DNA of 31,367 nucleotides from Tyzzerella sp. UBA1042 (GTDB lineage Bacteria; Bacillota; Clostridia; Lachnospirales; Anaerotignaceae): contig DCDZ01000009.1 in assembly GCA_002316675.1 (NCBI GenBank), forward strand, positions 1 to 31,367, given 5' to 3'. Shown one piece after another: positions 1 through 7,624 of the stretch. Position 1 is the stretch's first letter. The number at the start of each line of letters is the position of its first letter. The notes under the pieces are model-generated. The model made no database searches. It was not told the DNA's origin and saw only the letters and a program-made list of their open reading frames with translations. The position numbers were made by a program, and so were the translations under genes.

Positions 1-300
1 AGGGCCTGTGGGACCTATACTGCCTGCGGGACCCTGTGCGCCTGCCGGACCTGCCGGACCCTGTGCACCGGGACTACCTGCTGCGCCCTGAGGGCCTGTG
101 GGACCTATACTGCCTGCGGGGCCTTGGGCACCTGCGGGGCCCTGCGGACCAGGAACACCCTGCGGGCCCGTAGGACCCATACTGCCTACCTGTCCCTGTG
201 CTCCTGCCGGACCTGCCGGACCTTGAGAACCCTGTGGTCCAGGAACACCCTGGGGCCCTGTGGGGCCCATGCTGCCTACCGGCCCCTGAGACCCAATAGG
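1..300. repeat. 90-nt-type tandem repeat units encoding collagen-like blocks
   Basis: The 30 bases at 1-30 are repeated exactly at 91-120. The same element (a TGCC core on the plus strand) recurs in diverged form near 183 and 273, so the spacings are 90, 72 and 90 nt. Each unit encodes a block starting GS(I/M)GPTGP. Such repeats expand and contract easily, so copy number may vary between strains. Confidence 0.8.
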
Positions 301-507
301 GCCCTGTGGACCAATGGGACCTTGCGCGCCCTGAGGACCCATAGCACCTCTAGGACCCATGGGACCTTGGGGGCCCGTAGGGCCTTGAGGACCTCTGCAG
401 CAATTGCAATTACGGCCAGAGCCGCCGCACCTGTTGCAGTTGCCGGAGTTTCCGCCGCCCCAGCTGCTTTGTATTTCATTCATTTCATAATTATCATTAT
501 AACTCAT
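1..507 (-). CDS. Collagen-like Gly-X-Y repeat protein (C-terminus outside window)
   Basis: The reading frame starts with ATG at 507, after AGGAGGAAAATAA, and stays open to the window edge, giving 169 codons with no stop. The first 37 residues are not collagenous: a polar stretch beginning MSYNDNYEMNEIQSSWGGG, then a Cys/Asn/Gly-rich segment containing CNRCGGSG and NCNCC. From about residue 38 the protein is an unbroken Gly-X-Y run rich in GPQ, GPA, GPT and GPM triplets. The block GS(I/M)GPTGPQG recurs four times. Proteins of this type form triple helices, and in spore-forming Firmicutes they are often spore-surface or exosporium filaments. That role is inferred here from the repeats and from the neighbouring sporulation genes. 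No signal peptide or membrane segment is visible. The C-terminal domain, which would decide anchoring, is not in the window. Confidence 0.85.
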   Translation of the reverse strand, partial: MSYNDNYEMNEIQSSWGGGNSGNCNRCGGSGRNCNCCRGPQGPTGPQGPMGPRGAMGPQGAQGPIGPQGPIGSQGPVGSMGPTGPQGVPGPQGSQGPAGPAGAQGQVGSMGPTGPQGVPGPQGPAGAQGPAGSIGPTGPQGAAGSPGAQGPAGPAGAQGPAGSIGPTGP

Positions 508-1036
508 TTATTTTCCTCCTTTAATATATCGGTATTAGTGACTTCGCTACAAATGACTTTTAAAGAAGCTTGCACCGCCTATTGTTTTTTCCGGCTCTTT
601 TTGTGGATCTCATTCCCCCATTTTTCCTGCGTATCACAAGCAAAACGAACCTTGTACCCTTTTGCGCTGTCAAATACCTTATTTCTCGCTTTTGCAGCGC
701 TTTCGTCATTGTTTTAAAACATACCGGGAACCAATGCAGCTTTCGCAAAAAACAGCTTACCTCTTCCTAAAATCTTGTTTGTCATGCATGGATATCCATC
801 ATGGTAAAACTCCTACAAATTCTGCCTCCCTTTCATACATAAAAAACACTGCTTTTCCTTCATTTTCCATATCTTGCGCATAAAAAATGATGCAAGCTCT
901 ACAACATAATATGCCAGTCTTACATTCCAAGTGACTGTTCCTTTGAAAAATCATTTTTCCCGGAAATCCTTATGCTCTCACTGCATTTCCTATACTTCCT
1001 TGTCAAGGCAGTTCCATGTTTGCATACTTTCAGAAC
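508..1036. other. Non-coding stretch between the collagen-like gene and sigE
   Basis: No convincing gene is seen: the short open frames have no ribosome binding site and no recognisable composition. The only small feature noted is a perfect 12-bp palindrome, ATGGATATCCAT, at 788-799. The part nearest 507 should carry the promoter of the collagen-like gene, but I cannot assign boxes with confidence. Confidence 0.5.
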
Positions 1037-1074
1037 ACAAAAAAGGCACCCTTCCTTTATCAGAAGAGTGCCTT
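1037..1074 (-). terminator. Intrinsic terminator downstream of sigE
   Basis: On the minus strand an 11-nt arm AAGGCACTCTT (1064-1074) pairs with AAGGGTGCCTT (1043-1053), followed by a T-rich run at 1037-1044. It lies about 50 nt after the sigE stop codon and closes the spoIIGA-sigE unit. Confidence 0.85.
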
Positions 1075-1127
1075 ATTCTTTCCAGACGAATATACAATTC
1101 ATGTTTGATTTCCCCAATAAAATACCC

Positions 1128-1862
1128 TCACATCATTTTATTAATCTCTTTCTTCAAACGCCCGATGATCTTTTTTTCCAGTCTTGAAATATAGGATTGG
1201 GAAATCCCCAAAATATCCGCAACTTCCTTTTGCGTTTTTTCCGATGTTTCCGGCAAAATACCAAACCGCATTTCCACAATTTTTCTTTCCCGGCAGGAGA
1301 GCTTATCCATCGCGCTGTTTAAAAGCTCCCGATCCACCTCTTCCTCAATATTTTTGTATATTACATCTCCCTCGGTACCAAGAATATCAGAAAGCAGCAA
1401 TTCGTTCCCTTCCCAATCCACATTTAGGGGTTCGTCTATGGAAACCTCAGACTTTGTTTTGCTATTGCGCCTTAAATACATTAAAATCTCATTTTCAATA
1501 CAGCGGGATGCATAGGTGGCTAATTTTATTTTTTTCTCCGGGTTAAAGGTATTGATGGCTTTGATTAAACCAATGGTTCCAATGGAGATTAAATCCTCAA
1601 CATTTACGCCGGTATTTTCAAATTTTCGTGCAATATAAACCACCAGGCGCAAATTCCGCTCAATCAAAACAGATTTTACCCTCACTTCATCTTCTCCGCC
1701 TAGCTGGTCTAATAAAACAGCCTCCTCATCAGGCTTCAACGGCGGTGGAAAAACATCGCTTCCGCCGATATAAAACACATCCTGCCCTTTTCTTTGTAAT
1801 TTGCGTAAAAACATTCCTGTATGATATTTCAATAAAAACAGGAAATACTTCCATTGTTTCAT
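1128..1862 (-). CDS. sigE: RNA polymerase sigma-E factor, mother-cell sporulation sigma (pro-form)
   Basis: This 244-residue sigma-70 family protein drives early mother-cell transcription during sporulation. It is made as an inactive precursor: the N-terminal ~30 residues are hydrophobic and basic and lead to YIGGSDVFPPPLKPDEE, the conserved region around the SpoIIGA cleavage site. Region 2 is visible around residues 65-130 (RNLRLVVYIARKF, DLISIGTIGLIKAINTF, KLATYASRCIENEI). Region 4 with its helix-turn-helix is at the C-terminus (KEVADILGISQSYISRLEKK). The ATG is preceded by AGGAGGATAATTT and overlaps the spoIIGA stop as ATGA, so protease and substrate are translationally coupled, as in Bacillus subtilis. 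In many Firmicutes sigG follows sigE. Here it does not: a terminator and a collagen-like gene follow. Confidence 0.97.
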   Translation of the reverse strand: MKQWKYFLFLLKYHTGMFLRKLQRKGQDVFYIGGSDVFPPPLKPDEEAVLLDQLGGEDEVRVKSVLIERNLRLVVYIARKFENTGVNVEDLISIGTIGLIKAINTFNPEKKIKLATYASRCIENEILMYLRRNSKTKSEVSIDEPLNVDWEGNELLLSDILGTEGDVIYKNIEEEVDRELLNSAMDKLSCRERKIVEMRFGILPETSEKTQKEVADILGISQSYISRLEKKIIGRLKKEINKMM

Positions 1863-2713
1863 AAATTATCCTCCTCTAGCAAGCAAGGGGGAATCAAACC
1901 TTCATACCCCCCTTTAAAAAAATCAAAGGAAATACCTATGTACAGTTCTTTATGATTTATGGTCTTTTCACCGAAAGAAATTTTGCATTCCCGGGCTACA
2001 AATCCCCATAACGCTCCTTCCGGATTCCCCAAGCTGGTATAATTTACGGGCACCAATCCCGTTTTCTCACCCAGAAGCAGCTTTTCGCCATCTTCCTGAG
2101 AAAACAAGGGCAATACCACGCCCAACTCCATCACAATAACACCCTTGCCGTCTTTCTTCAGCCCATTTCCCGTATCAATGAGACATCGGCCTTCCACCCA
2201 TCGGCTCTCTTTTCGTATGTAAACCGTACAAAAATCCCTACGGCGCCTAATATGGGTTTCGATCCAATGGGCGCCCACTTTTAACACAACATAGCTCAGG
2301 GCGATTCCCCAAAGCAAATATTGCCACGGGAAAAATTTTTGCCTTAGGATCAATCCACTGCCGAGAAGCTTCTGGGCTTGTGTGGACATAAACAAAACAT
2401 TTAGCCCACCCCCCAGCAAGAAAGAAGCGAATAAAGCGGTAAAAAAAAGACGGGTAAAATTTTTTATACTCTTCGGAAGATATGCCGCAGAAAGTCCGAT
2501 GATCAGCAAAACAAGAGATACAAAAAATCCTCCATTCATGGGAAATAAGAATACCAGCAGCAAGCAATGGCATAACGCAGATAACAATGCCCCTAGAAAA
2601 AGCCTCCATGCTTTGGCTCGAAATCCGATGATGCGCCCCGTTGCCCATAACAAGAATAAGTCCATAGTGAATTCCCAAAAAAATACTATATCAATATAAA
2701 TTGAAGCCTCCAT
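1859..2713 (-). CDS. spoIIGA: Sporulation sigma-E factor-processing peptidase SpoIIGA
   Basis: This membrane-embedded aspartic-type protease cleaves pro-sigma-E after asymmetric septation, in response to a forespore signal (known for the family). I place the start at ATG 2713 (MEASIYIDIVFFWEF), because AGGAGGG lies 5-6 nt upstream; an earlier in-frame ATG at 2743 lacks a site. That gives 284 residues. The N-terminal half has about five hydrophobic segments (for example LFLLWATGRIIGF, VLLIIGLSAAYL, LLWGIALSYVVLKV). The C-terminal half carries the catalytic motif CLIDTGNGL, with the active-site Asp in DTGN. It overlaps sigE by 4 nt, which supports the assignment. Confidence 0.96.
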   Translation of the reverse strand: MEASIYIDIVFFWEFTMDLFLLWATGRIIGFRAKAWRLFLGALLSALCHCLLLVFLFPMNGGFFVSLVLLIIGLSAAYLPKSIKNFTRLFFTALFASFLLGGGLNVLFMSTQAQKLLGSGLILRQKFFPWQYLLWGIALSYVVLKVGAHWIETHIRRRRDFCTVYIRKESRWVEGRCLIDTGNGLKKDGKGVIVMELGVVLPLFSQEDGEKLLLGEKTGLVPVNYTSLGNPEGALWGFVARECKISFGEKTINHKELYIGISFDFFKGGYEGLIPPCLLEEDNL

Positions 2714-2732
2714 TCCTTCCCTCCTGAAACAA

Positions 2733-2766
2733 ATTATAGGCACGTTAGCTTGCGAAATCTGTCAAA
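2733..2766 (-). promoter_or_regulatory. Putative spoIIG-type promoter with long spacer and a 0A-like box
   Basis: Upstream of spoIIGA on the minus strand, a perfect TATAAT (2733-2738) is preceded by TTGACA (2760-2765) with a 21-nt spacer rather than 17. The B. subtilis spoIIG promoter is known for an abnormally long spacer and activation by Spo0A. The plus-strand sequence TGTCAAA (2760-2766) matches the 0A-box core TGTCRAA and overlaps the -35 element. The assignment is inference from this resemblance. Confidence 0.5.
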
Positions 2767-2784
2767 TTTACTGACAAAAACAAA

Positions 2785-2830
2785 AAAAAGAATGGCACAG
2801 TTCGACTACCTTCGACCTGCCATTCTTTTT
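2785..2830 (-). terminator. Intrinsic terminator downstream of hom (bidirectional shape)
   Basis: The perfect inverted repeat AAAAAGAATGGCA / TGCCATTCTTTTT (2785-2797 and 2818-2830) has T-runs on both sides. It sits between the hom stop codon and the spoIIGA promoter, and insulates the two units. Confidence 0.85.
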
Positions 2831-2906
2831 ATGGAACAAAATGAATCCCTTTGTAAAACACAATGATAGCATCGCACACTGTATCAGCCCAATACCATCC
2901 GTTTCA

Positions 2907-4196
2907 TTAGGAATGATACACACGAATGATAGAGGAGATTCCCTTCACCATTTCCATATCGGAAATAATATTGATGGATTCCATAAATTGTTTTTCTAAA
3001 ACATCATAGGTTACAATCACAATATCCGCCGTCTTTCCCTCCTTGGTTTTTTGCAGCAGCATGGAAATACTCACATCGTTGCGGCCAAACACGCCGGCCA
3101 AGGCCGCTAACGTGCCTGCCCTGTCTTCCAATTTCATACGCACATAATAGCTGCTTTTTGTCTCTTTAATATCCTTCACAGGAATATTTTTATAAAAGCT
3201 TCCGCCGATTCTGCCGGTGCATTGAAATTCAATATTCCTTGCCACATCCAAAATATCGCCAACGACTGCACTGCCGGTAGGTAATTCCCCAGCGCCCCTG
3301 CCATAAAACATGGCATCGCCCACAGCATCCCCATGGACAAAAACCGCATTATAGGAGTCATTTACAGAGGCCAAAGGGTGATTGTTGGGAATCATTGTGG
3401 GATGCACCTTTACCTCGATACCGCATTCCGTATTTTTGGCAATCCCCAATAATTTGATTTCACACCCCAGCTCATGGGCATAACGAATATCCTTTGCGGA
3501 AATTTTTGAAATGCCTTCTGTATATACATCTTGAAAGGTTACAGGAGAATGGAAAGCAAGGGAAGCTAAAATAGCCAGCTTTCTTCCCGCATCATGCCCC
3601 TCAATATCCGCCGTGGGGTCTGCCTCGGCATAGCCCAAGTCTGTGGCCAGCTGCAGTGCCTCGTCGAAATCCATGCCGTCCTGGCTCATTTTTGTGAGAA
3701 TAAAGTTTGTTGTGCCGTTAATTACCCCCATAACCTCGGTAATTTCATTCCCTGCCAAGCACTGGTTTAACGGCCTGATAATGGGAATTCCCCCTGCAAC
3801 CGCCGCCTCAAATAATAAATCGCAATTGTGTTCCTTGGCAAGCTGCAAAAGGGCATGGCCCTGCACCGCAATCAAATCCTTATTGGCCGTAACCACGTGC
3901 TTCCCTTTTTTCAGCGCTTCCTTAATATAGGTTGCAGCAGGCTCAATGCCGCCCATCACTTCAACAATAATTTCAATGCTATCATCCTGAATGATATCAT
4001 TCCATTGATCTGTTAATTTTTCCGGCGCAACTTTATCGGCATATTTTGCCTTGTTGCGCACCAAAATTTTTGAAATTTCCAAGTCCGTTCCGATTTTATC
4101 CATCAGCTCGTCCTTTTGTTTTTCCATAATTTTATATACTCCCGTGCCAACGGTCCCCATTCCCAAAAGGGCGACCTTACGATTGCTTTGAACCAT
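2907..4196 (-). CDS. hom: Homoserine dehydrogenase with C-terminal ACT domain
   Basis: The enzyme reduces aspartate-4-semialdehyde to homoserine with NAD(P)H, the branch point to threonine and methionine. I choose ATG 4196 (MVQSNRKVALLGMGTVGTG), because GGAGG lies 9 nt upstream; the longer frame to 4244 has no site. That gives 429 residues. The dinucleotide-binding motif is GMGTVGTG at the N-terminus, followed by VTANKDLIA. The catalytic core includes GVINGTTNFIL, EADPTADIEGHDAGRK and KLAILASLAF. The last ~80 residues (YYVRMKLEDRAGTLAALAGVF) form an ACT domain, usually the site of threonine feedback inhibition. It stands alone, with its own promoter and terminator. Homoserine is the entry point for the sulfur-amino-acid genes in the rest of the window. 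Confidence 0.96.
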   Translation of the reverse strand: MVQSNRKVALLGMGTVGTGVYKIMEKQKDELMDKIGTDLEISKILVRNKAKYADKVAPEKLTDQWNDIIQDDSIEIIVEVMGGIEPAATYIKEALKKGKHVVTANKDLIAVQGHALLQLAKEHNCDLLFEAAVAGGIPIIRPLNQCLAGNEITEVMGVINGTTNFILTKMSQDGMDFDEALQLATDLGYAEADPTADIEGHDAGRKLAILASLAFHSPVTFQDVYTEGISKISAKDIRYAHELGCEIKLLGIAKNTECGIEVKVHPTMIPNNHPLASVNDSYNAVFVHGDAVGDAMFYGRGAGELPTGSAVVGDILDVARNIEFQCTGRIGGSFYKNIPVKDIKETKSSYYVRMKLEDRAGTLAALAGVFGRNDVSISMLLQKTKEGKTADIVIVTYDVLEKQFMESINIISDMEMVKGISSIIRVYHS

Positions 4197-4262
4197 ACTG
4201 TTTTCCTCCATACTTAAATAATTCGTTTCGTTCTTTATTGTCAAATTATGACTGATATTAAG

Positions 4263-4291
4263 ATTGTACGCATATTAGGCAGATATGTCAA
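4263..4291 (-). promoter_or_regulatory. Promoter of hom
   Basis: On the minus strand TTGACA (4286-4291), a 17-nt spacer and TACAAT (4263-4268) form a near-consensus sigma-A promoter. The start of transcription would be about 60 nt before the chosen hom start codon. No leader ORF or terminator is visible between them. Confidence 0.75.
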
Positions 4292-4622
4292 CATCAAAAT
4301 GTCTTTTTGAAAAAAACATTCATCTTTGTATCAAGTACATATTTGTTGATTTTGTACTTATTCCCCTCTATTATGCAATTAAAATCCCTTCTATATGTTC
4401 AAATCTAATAAAAACAAGACACATCTCCTGTGCCGCCTCTCTATATTCTCTGCTATGGGTCATTTCACCGGTCTTATTTTTTCCTTCTATATTTAGGTGC
4501 TGCACAAAAAAAATTGCCAAGATTGTGCTTTTTTATATACAGCTTCCCCTGCATCAAAGCTTTTTATCACGGATAAACAAAAACATCCAACGTTTTCCAT
4601 GCTTTCTCTTCATGCAAATTTG
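4292..4622. other. AT-rich intergenic stretch without a recognisable gene
   Basis: It lies between the hom promoter and the ttcA terminator. A plus-strand open frame through here has no ribosome binding site and low-complexity, Cys/Phe/Ile-rich composition, so I do not call it. Nothing else is seen. Confidence 0.5.
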
Positions 4623-4656
4623 ATAAAAAGGAGTTACCGATACAAGGTAACTCCTT
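4623..4656 (-). terminator. Intrinsic terminator downstream of the ttcA-like gene
   Basis: A perfect 11-bp stem AAGGAGTTACC / GGTAACTCCTT (4628-4638 and 4646-4656) is followed on the minus strand by a T-run. It lies about 80 nt after the stop of the ttcA-like gene and ends the tRNA-modification cluster. Confidence 0.88.
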
Positions 4657-4735
4657 AAAATTTTATGTTAGCTTTTGAATAACCGCACGGAATGAGATAA
4701 AGACGGAAATAACAATTTTCAATGCCAGAGCAGTC

Positions 4736-5584
4736 CTATCTGGTAGCATCGTAATCCTCCAAAAAGGAATGGTATTCCCCCTTTGCCTTATACCCAACCA
4801 TGGTATCCAAAGAAACAGCATGAATACTGCGAAATATGCTTTTTTCAATATTGGGATTATCACGCTTTAATCTGCGCAAAAGAATTTTGATTTCCTCACG
4901 CTTAGAGCCTCCGCCCCCATTATCGCACATGGTACAATTTTCAGTAAAACGGCAGGCGCACTGAATAAACTCCAAATCGTTATACCGCTTCCAGCTTAAA
5001 ATACTTTCCTCACCAATGCAATACATGGGACGAATCAATTCCATCCCCTCAAAATTTTGACTATGGAGCTTCGGCAGCATGGCCTGCAGCTGAGAGCCAT
5101 AAAACATCCCCATTACCGTGGTTTCTATCACATCATTAAAATGATGCCCCAAGGCAATCTTATTACAGCCCCGGGTTTTTGCCTCATTATAAAGATGTCC
5201 CCGGCGCATACGGGCACACAAGTAACAAGGCGATTCCTCACTTTGATTGGCAACTTCAAAAATATTCGTTTCAAACACGGTAATGGGTATATGCAGCAAA
5301 GCCGCATTACTCTCTATTTTCTGTCTGTTGATCTCATTATATCCTGGATCCATCACCAAAAAAAGCAGCTCAAAGGGAACCTCGCTATGCCGCTGCAATT
5401 GCTGCAACAGCTTCGCCATAAGCATAGAATCCTTCCCGCCGGAAATGCATACAGCGATTTTGTCTCCCCTTTGAATTAATTCATATTGTTTAATCGCCTT
5501 TATAAAAGGATTCCATAGCTCCTTGCGATATTTTTTTACAATACTGCGTTCTATCATTTGATGTGGTGTAAGCTCCCGCGCCAT
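4736..5584 (-). CDS. ttcA: TtcA-family PP-loop tRNA thiolation protein
   Basis: This is a 282-residue member of the TtcA/TtuA group of ATP-dependent tRNA sulfurtransferases. In characterised members TtcA makes 2-thiocytidine at tRNA position 32 using a [4Fe-4S] cluster. The ATP pyrophosphatase loop is KIAVCISGGKDSMLMAKLL. The CxxC pair is in ESPCYLCARMRRGHLY, and GHHFNDVIETTVMGMFYG is a family signature. Further cysteines follow (CACRFTENCTMC), of which one probably completes the cluster ligands. ATG 5584 is preferred over ATG 5590, because AGGGG has about 7 nt spacing to the former. It is the last gene of a run with mnmA, tcdA and a cysteine desulfurase that could supply its sulfur. The exact target base is inferred from the family. 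Confidence 0.85.
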   Translation of the reverse strand: MARELTPHQMIERSIVKKYRKELWNPFIKAIKQYELIQRGDKIAVCISGGKDSMLMAKLLQQLQRHSEVPFELLFLVMDPGYNEINRQKIESNAALLHIPITVFETNIFEVANQSEESPCYLCARMRRGHLYNEAKTRGCNKIALGHHFNDVIETTVMGMFYGSQLQAMLPKLHSQNFEGMELIRPMYCIGEESILSWKRYNDLEFIQCACRFTENCTMCDNGGGGSKREEIKILLRRLKRDNPNIEKSIFRSIHAVSLDTMVGYKAKGEYHSFLEDYDATR

Positions 5585-5684
5585 TTCCATTCCCCTATTC
5601 CAACTTTTTTCATTCTCTTACCATGTCTATCCTAATTCAGAGTCCTTGCTTTCTATATTTGCTCACTGCTTCACATATCTCTTT

Positions 5685-6812
5685 TTAAAGCGTGGCAGTT
5701 AGTTTTTGATAGCAGTCATCAAAGGCCTGCAAAAATGCGTCAAGCTCCGCCTCCGTAGTCAAATGGCTCAAGCTGATGCGCCAAGAGGACAATGCATTTT
5801 TGCGATCCTGACTTACCGCAAATACCGGACGGGAAGGCTGTCCCTCCGCGGAGCAGGCAGATTTTACGGAAACACAAATGCCTCTTACATCCAAATTTTT
5901 TTGAAAAACGGTACCCTTCACACCATATACGCTTAAATTCAATATATGGGGAACGGCGTGCATAGGGCTATTGATACGCACATGGGGGTATGCATCCAGT
6001 GCTTTGCGCAATCTTTCATTTAAGGCCTGCACCGCCGTAAAACGGCTTTCTTGCCCTTCCAAGGCCATGGTAAGGGCAGTTTCCGTTGCCGCCGCAAGGG
6101 CCAGCGCAGGCGTTCCACTGCGGTAAATGGTGGTGCTTGTCCCTCCATGGATGAGGGGTTCAATCACCAGCTTCTTCCGCTTTAGCAAAATGCCACAGCC
6201 ATTCAGCCCATAAAACTTATGCCCGGTAAAGCACATGGTATCTATCCCTTCAAAAGAAACCTCCGTCTTTCCAACAGCTTGAGTGGCATCTACATGAAGG
6301 CGGCAATCGGGAAACGCCTTTAAAATTTCGCTGATTTCTCCAATGGGCTGCACACAGCCCAATTCGCTGTCTACACTGCAAACGGCCACCAGAACCGTAT
6401 CTTTTCTCAACAATTCCTTCAGCTCATTCAGGTTGATGGTGCCGTCCTTCTCAATCCCAACCAAATCAATCTCATACCCCTGCTCCTGCAATGCCGTAAG
6501 GCAACCGCTGACAGAGGAATGCTCCAAAGGGGTGGAAATAATATGATGTCCCACATGACGTGCGGCACGGGCAATGCCCTTGATCGCCAAATTATTTGCT
6601 TCGCTGGCCCCTGAGGTATAAATGATTTCAGCAGGATTTACGTTTAACAGCCCTGCAATTTTGTCTGTAACCTTGGCCATTTCCGCTTGCGCCGCCCTTC
6701 CCTCTTGGTGGGAAGAATTGGGGTTCCCGATAAAATCACGCTCAATCTGTACAAAACGGTCAAGCACCTCCGGGGCGGCAGGGGTGTTTGCCGAATAATC
6801 TAAATATATCAT
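5685..6812 (-). CDS. Cysteine desulfurase (NifS/IscS-type, class V aminotransferase fold)
   Basis: This PLP enzyme removes sulfur from cysteine as an enzyme-bound persulfide and passes it to acceptors. The start is ATG 6812 (MIYLDYSANTPAAPEV), with GGAGG 8 nt upstream. The longer frame to 6947 runs back through the tcdA gene and is rejected. The protein is 375 residues. Visible motifs are SGASEANNLAIKG, EHSS, HVDATQAVGK, the PLP-lysine site TGHKFYGLNG and, near residue 320, the persulfide cysteine in KSACSAEGQPS. Its ATG overlaps the tcdA stop as ATGA, so the two are coupled. With mnmA upstream and a ttcA-like gene downstream it is probably a dedicated sulfur donor for tRNA thiolation, like YrvO beside MnmA in Bacillus, rather than the general Isc/Suf desulfurase. 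Confidence 0.92.
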   Translation of the reverse strand: MIYLDYSANTPAAPEVLDRFVQIERDFIGNPNSSHQEGRAAQAEMAKVTDKIAGLLNVNPAEIIYTSGASEANNLAIKGIARAARHVGHHIISTPLEHSSVSGCLTALQEQGYEIDLVGIEKDGTINLNELKELLRKDTVLVAVCSVDSELGCVQPIGEISEILKAFPDCRLHVDATQAVGKTEVSFEGIDTMCFTGHKFYGLNGCGILLKRKKLVIEPLIHGGTSTTIYRSGTPALALAAATETALTMALEGQESRFTAVQALNERLRKALDAYPHVRINSPMHAVPHILNLSVYGVKGTVFQKNLDVRGICVSVKSACSAEGQPSRPVFAVSQDRKNALSSWRISLSHLTTEAELDAFLQAFDDCYQKLTATL

Positions 6813-7576
6813 AGGCTTCCTCCAAACTGTGATAGGTCTTTCACCACTTCGCCTGCAATAATCAGCCCTGCTGTGGCGGGAACAAAGGCATTGCTTCCGG
6901 GCACCTGACGGCGCTGGGTGCATTTTCTGGCAGTTCCCGGCGGGCAAATGCAGTGGCTCCGACAGCTGATTGCCATATCATCGATGGGTGTAATAGGCAG
7001 CTCCTTGGAATACACAACCTTTAGTTTTTTAATTCTCCGTTTTTTTAACTCATGGCGCATCACCCTTGCCAAAGGACAAACCGATGTCTTATAAATATCC
7101 GCAATCTCAAATTTTGACGCATCCATTTTGTTTCCCGCACCCATACTGCTGATGATGGGCACTCCGGCTTGGTTGGCCTGCTCCACCAATGCAAGCTTAC
7201 CGCTCACTGTATCGATGGCATCCACCACATAGTCATATTGACTAAAATCAAATTGGGAAGCCGTGTCCGGGCCATAAAAAGTTTTGTAAATATTGACAAC
7301 AGCATCGGGATTGATGTCTAAAATACGTTCCTTTGCAACATCAACCTTATATTGCCCTACGGTTTTTCTGGTTGCAATAATTTGCCTGTTTAAATTGGTC
7401 AAGCACACCTTGTCATCATCCACCAAATCCAAGGTTCCCACGCCGCTGCGTACCAGTGCTTCTACGGTGTAGCCGCCAACACCGCCAATACCAAACACCG
7501 CTACTCTGGCCTTGCTTAAGCGGTTCATGCCCTTCTCGCCGATGAGCAGTTGTGTTCTTGAAAATTGATTCAGCAT
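6809..7576 (-). CDS. tcdA: tRNA threonylcarbamoyladenosine dehydratase (TcdA/CsdL, E1-like)
   Basis: This 255-residue ThiF/E1-like enzyme uses ATP to cyclise t6A37 of tRNA to ct6A. The N-terminal Rossmann ATP-binding motif is VAVFGIGGVGGYTVEALVRSG, followed by DLVDDDKVCLTNLNRQI and the conserved YVVDAIDTVSGK. The region ISSMGAGNKMDASKFEIADI and the later cysteine pairs are typical of the family. AAGGAGACAAGA precedes the ATG. In E. coli this protein (CsdL) works with the CsdA desulfurase system, and here too it is directly coupled by a 4-nt overlap to a cysteine desulfurase. The gap to mnmA is 48 nt. Confidence 0.93.
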   Translation of the reverse strand: MLNQFSRTQLLIGEKGMNRLSKARVAVFGIGGVGGYTVEALVRSGVGTLDLVDDDKVCLTNLNRQIIATRKTVGQYKVDVAKERILDINPDAVVNIYKTFYGPDTASQFDFSQYDYVVDAIDTVSGKLALVEQANQAGVPIISSMGAGNKMDASKFEIADIYKTSVCPLARVMRHELKKRRIKKLKVVYSKELPITPIDDMAISCRSHCICPPGTARKCTQRRQVPGSNAFVPATAGLIIAGEVVKDLSQFGGSL

Positions 7577-7624
7577 TCTTGTCTCCTTAAAATTATAATA
7601 AACTGCAAAACAGCGTGTTATAAG

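Noticed and set aside
276..479. Alanine/leucine-rich minus-strand ORF of 67 codons
   Set aside because: It is an out-of-frame shadow of the collagen-like gene, created by its repetitive GC-rich triplets. The plus-strand ORF at 124-717 is the same kind of artefact.
4285..4623. 112-codon plus-strand ORF between hom and the ttcA-like gene
   Set aside because: No ribosome binding site, composition typical of AT-rich non-coding DNA, overlaps the hom promoter and runs into a terminator.
6813..6947. 45-residue N-terminal extension of the cysteine desulfurase
   Set aside because: It lies inside tcdA in another frame. The family N-terminus (IYLDYSANTP) begins exactly at ATG 6812, which has a ribosome binding site.
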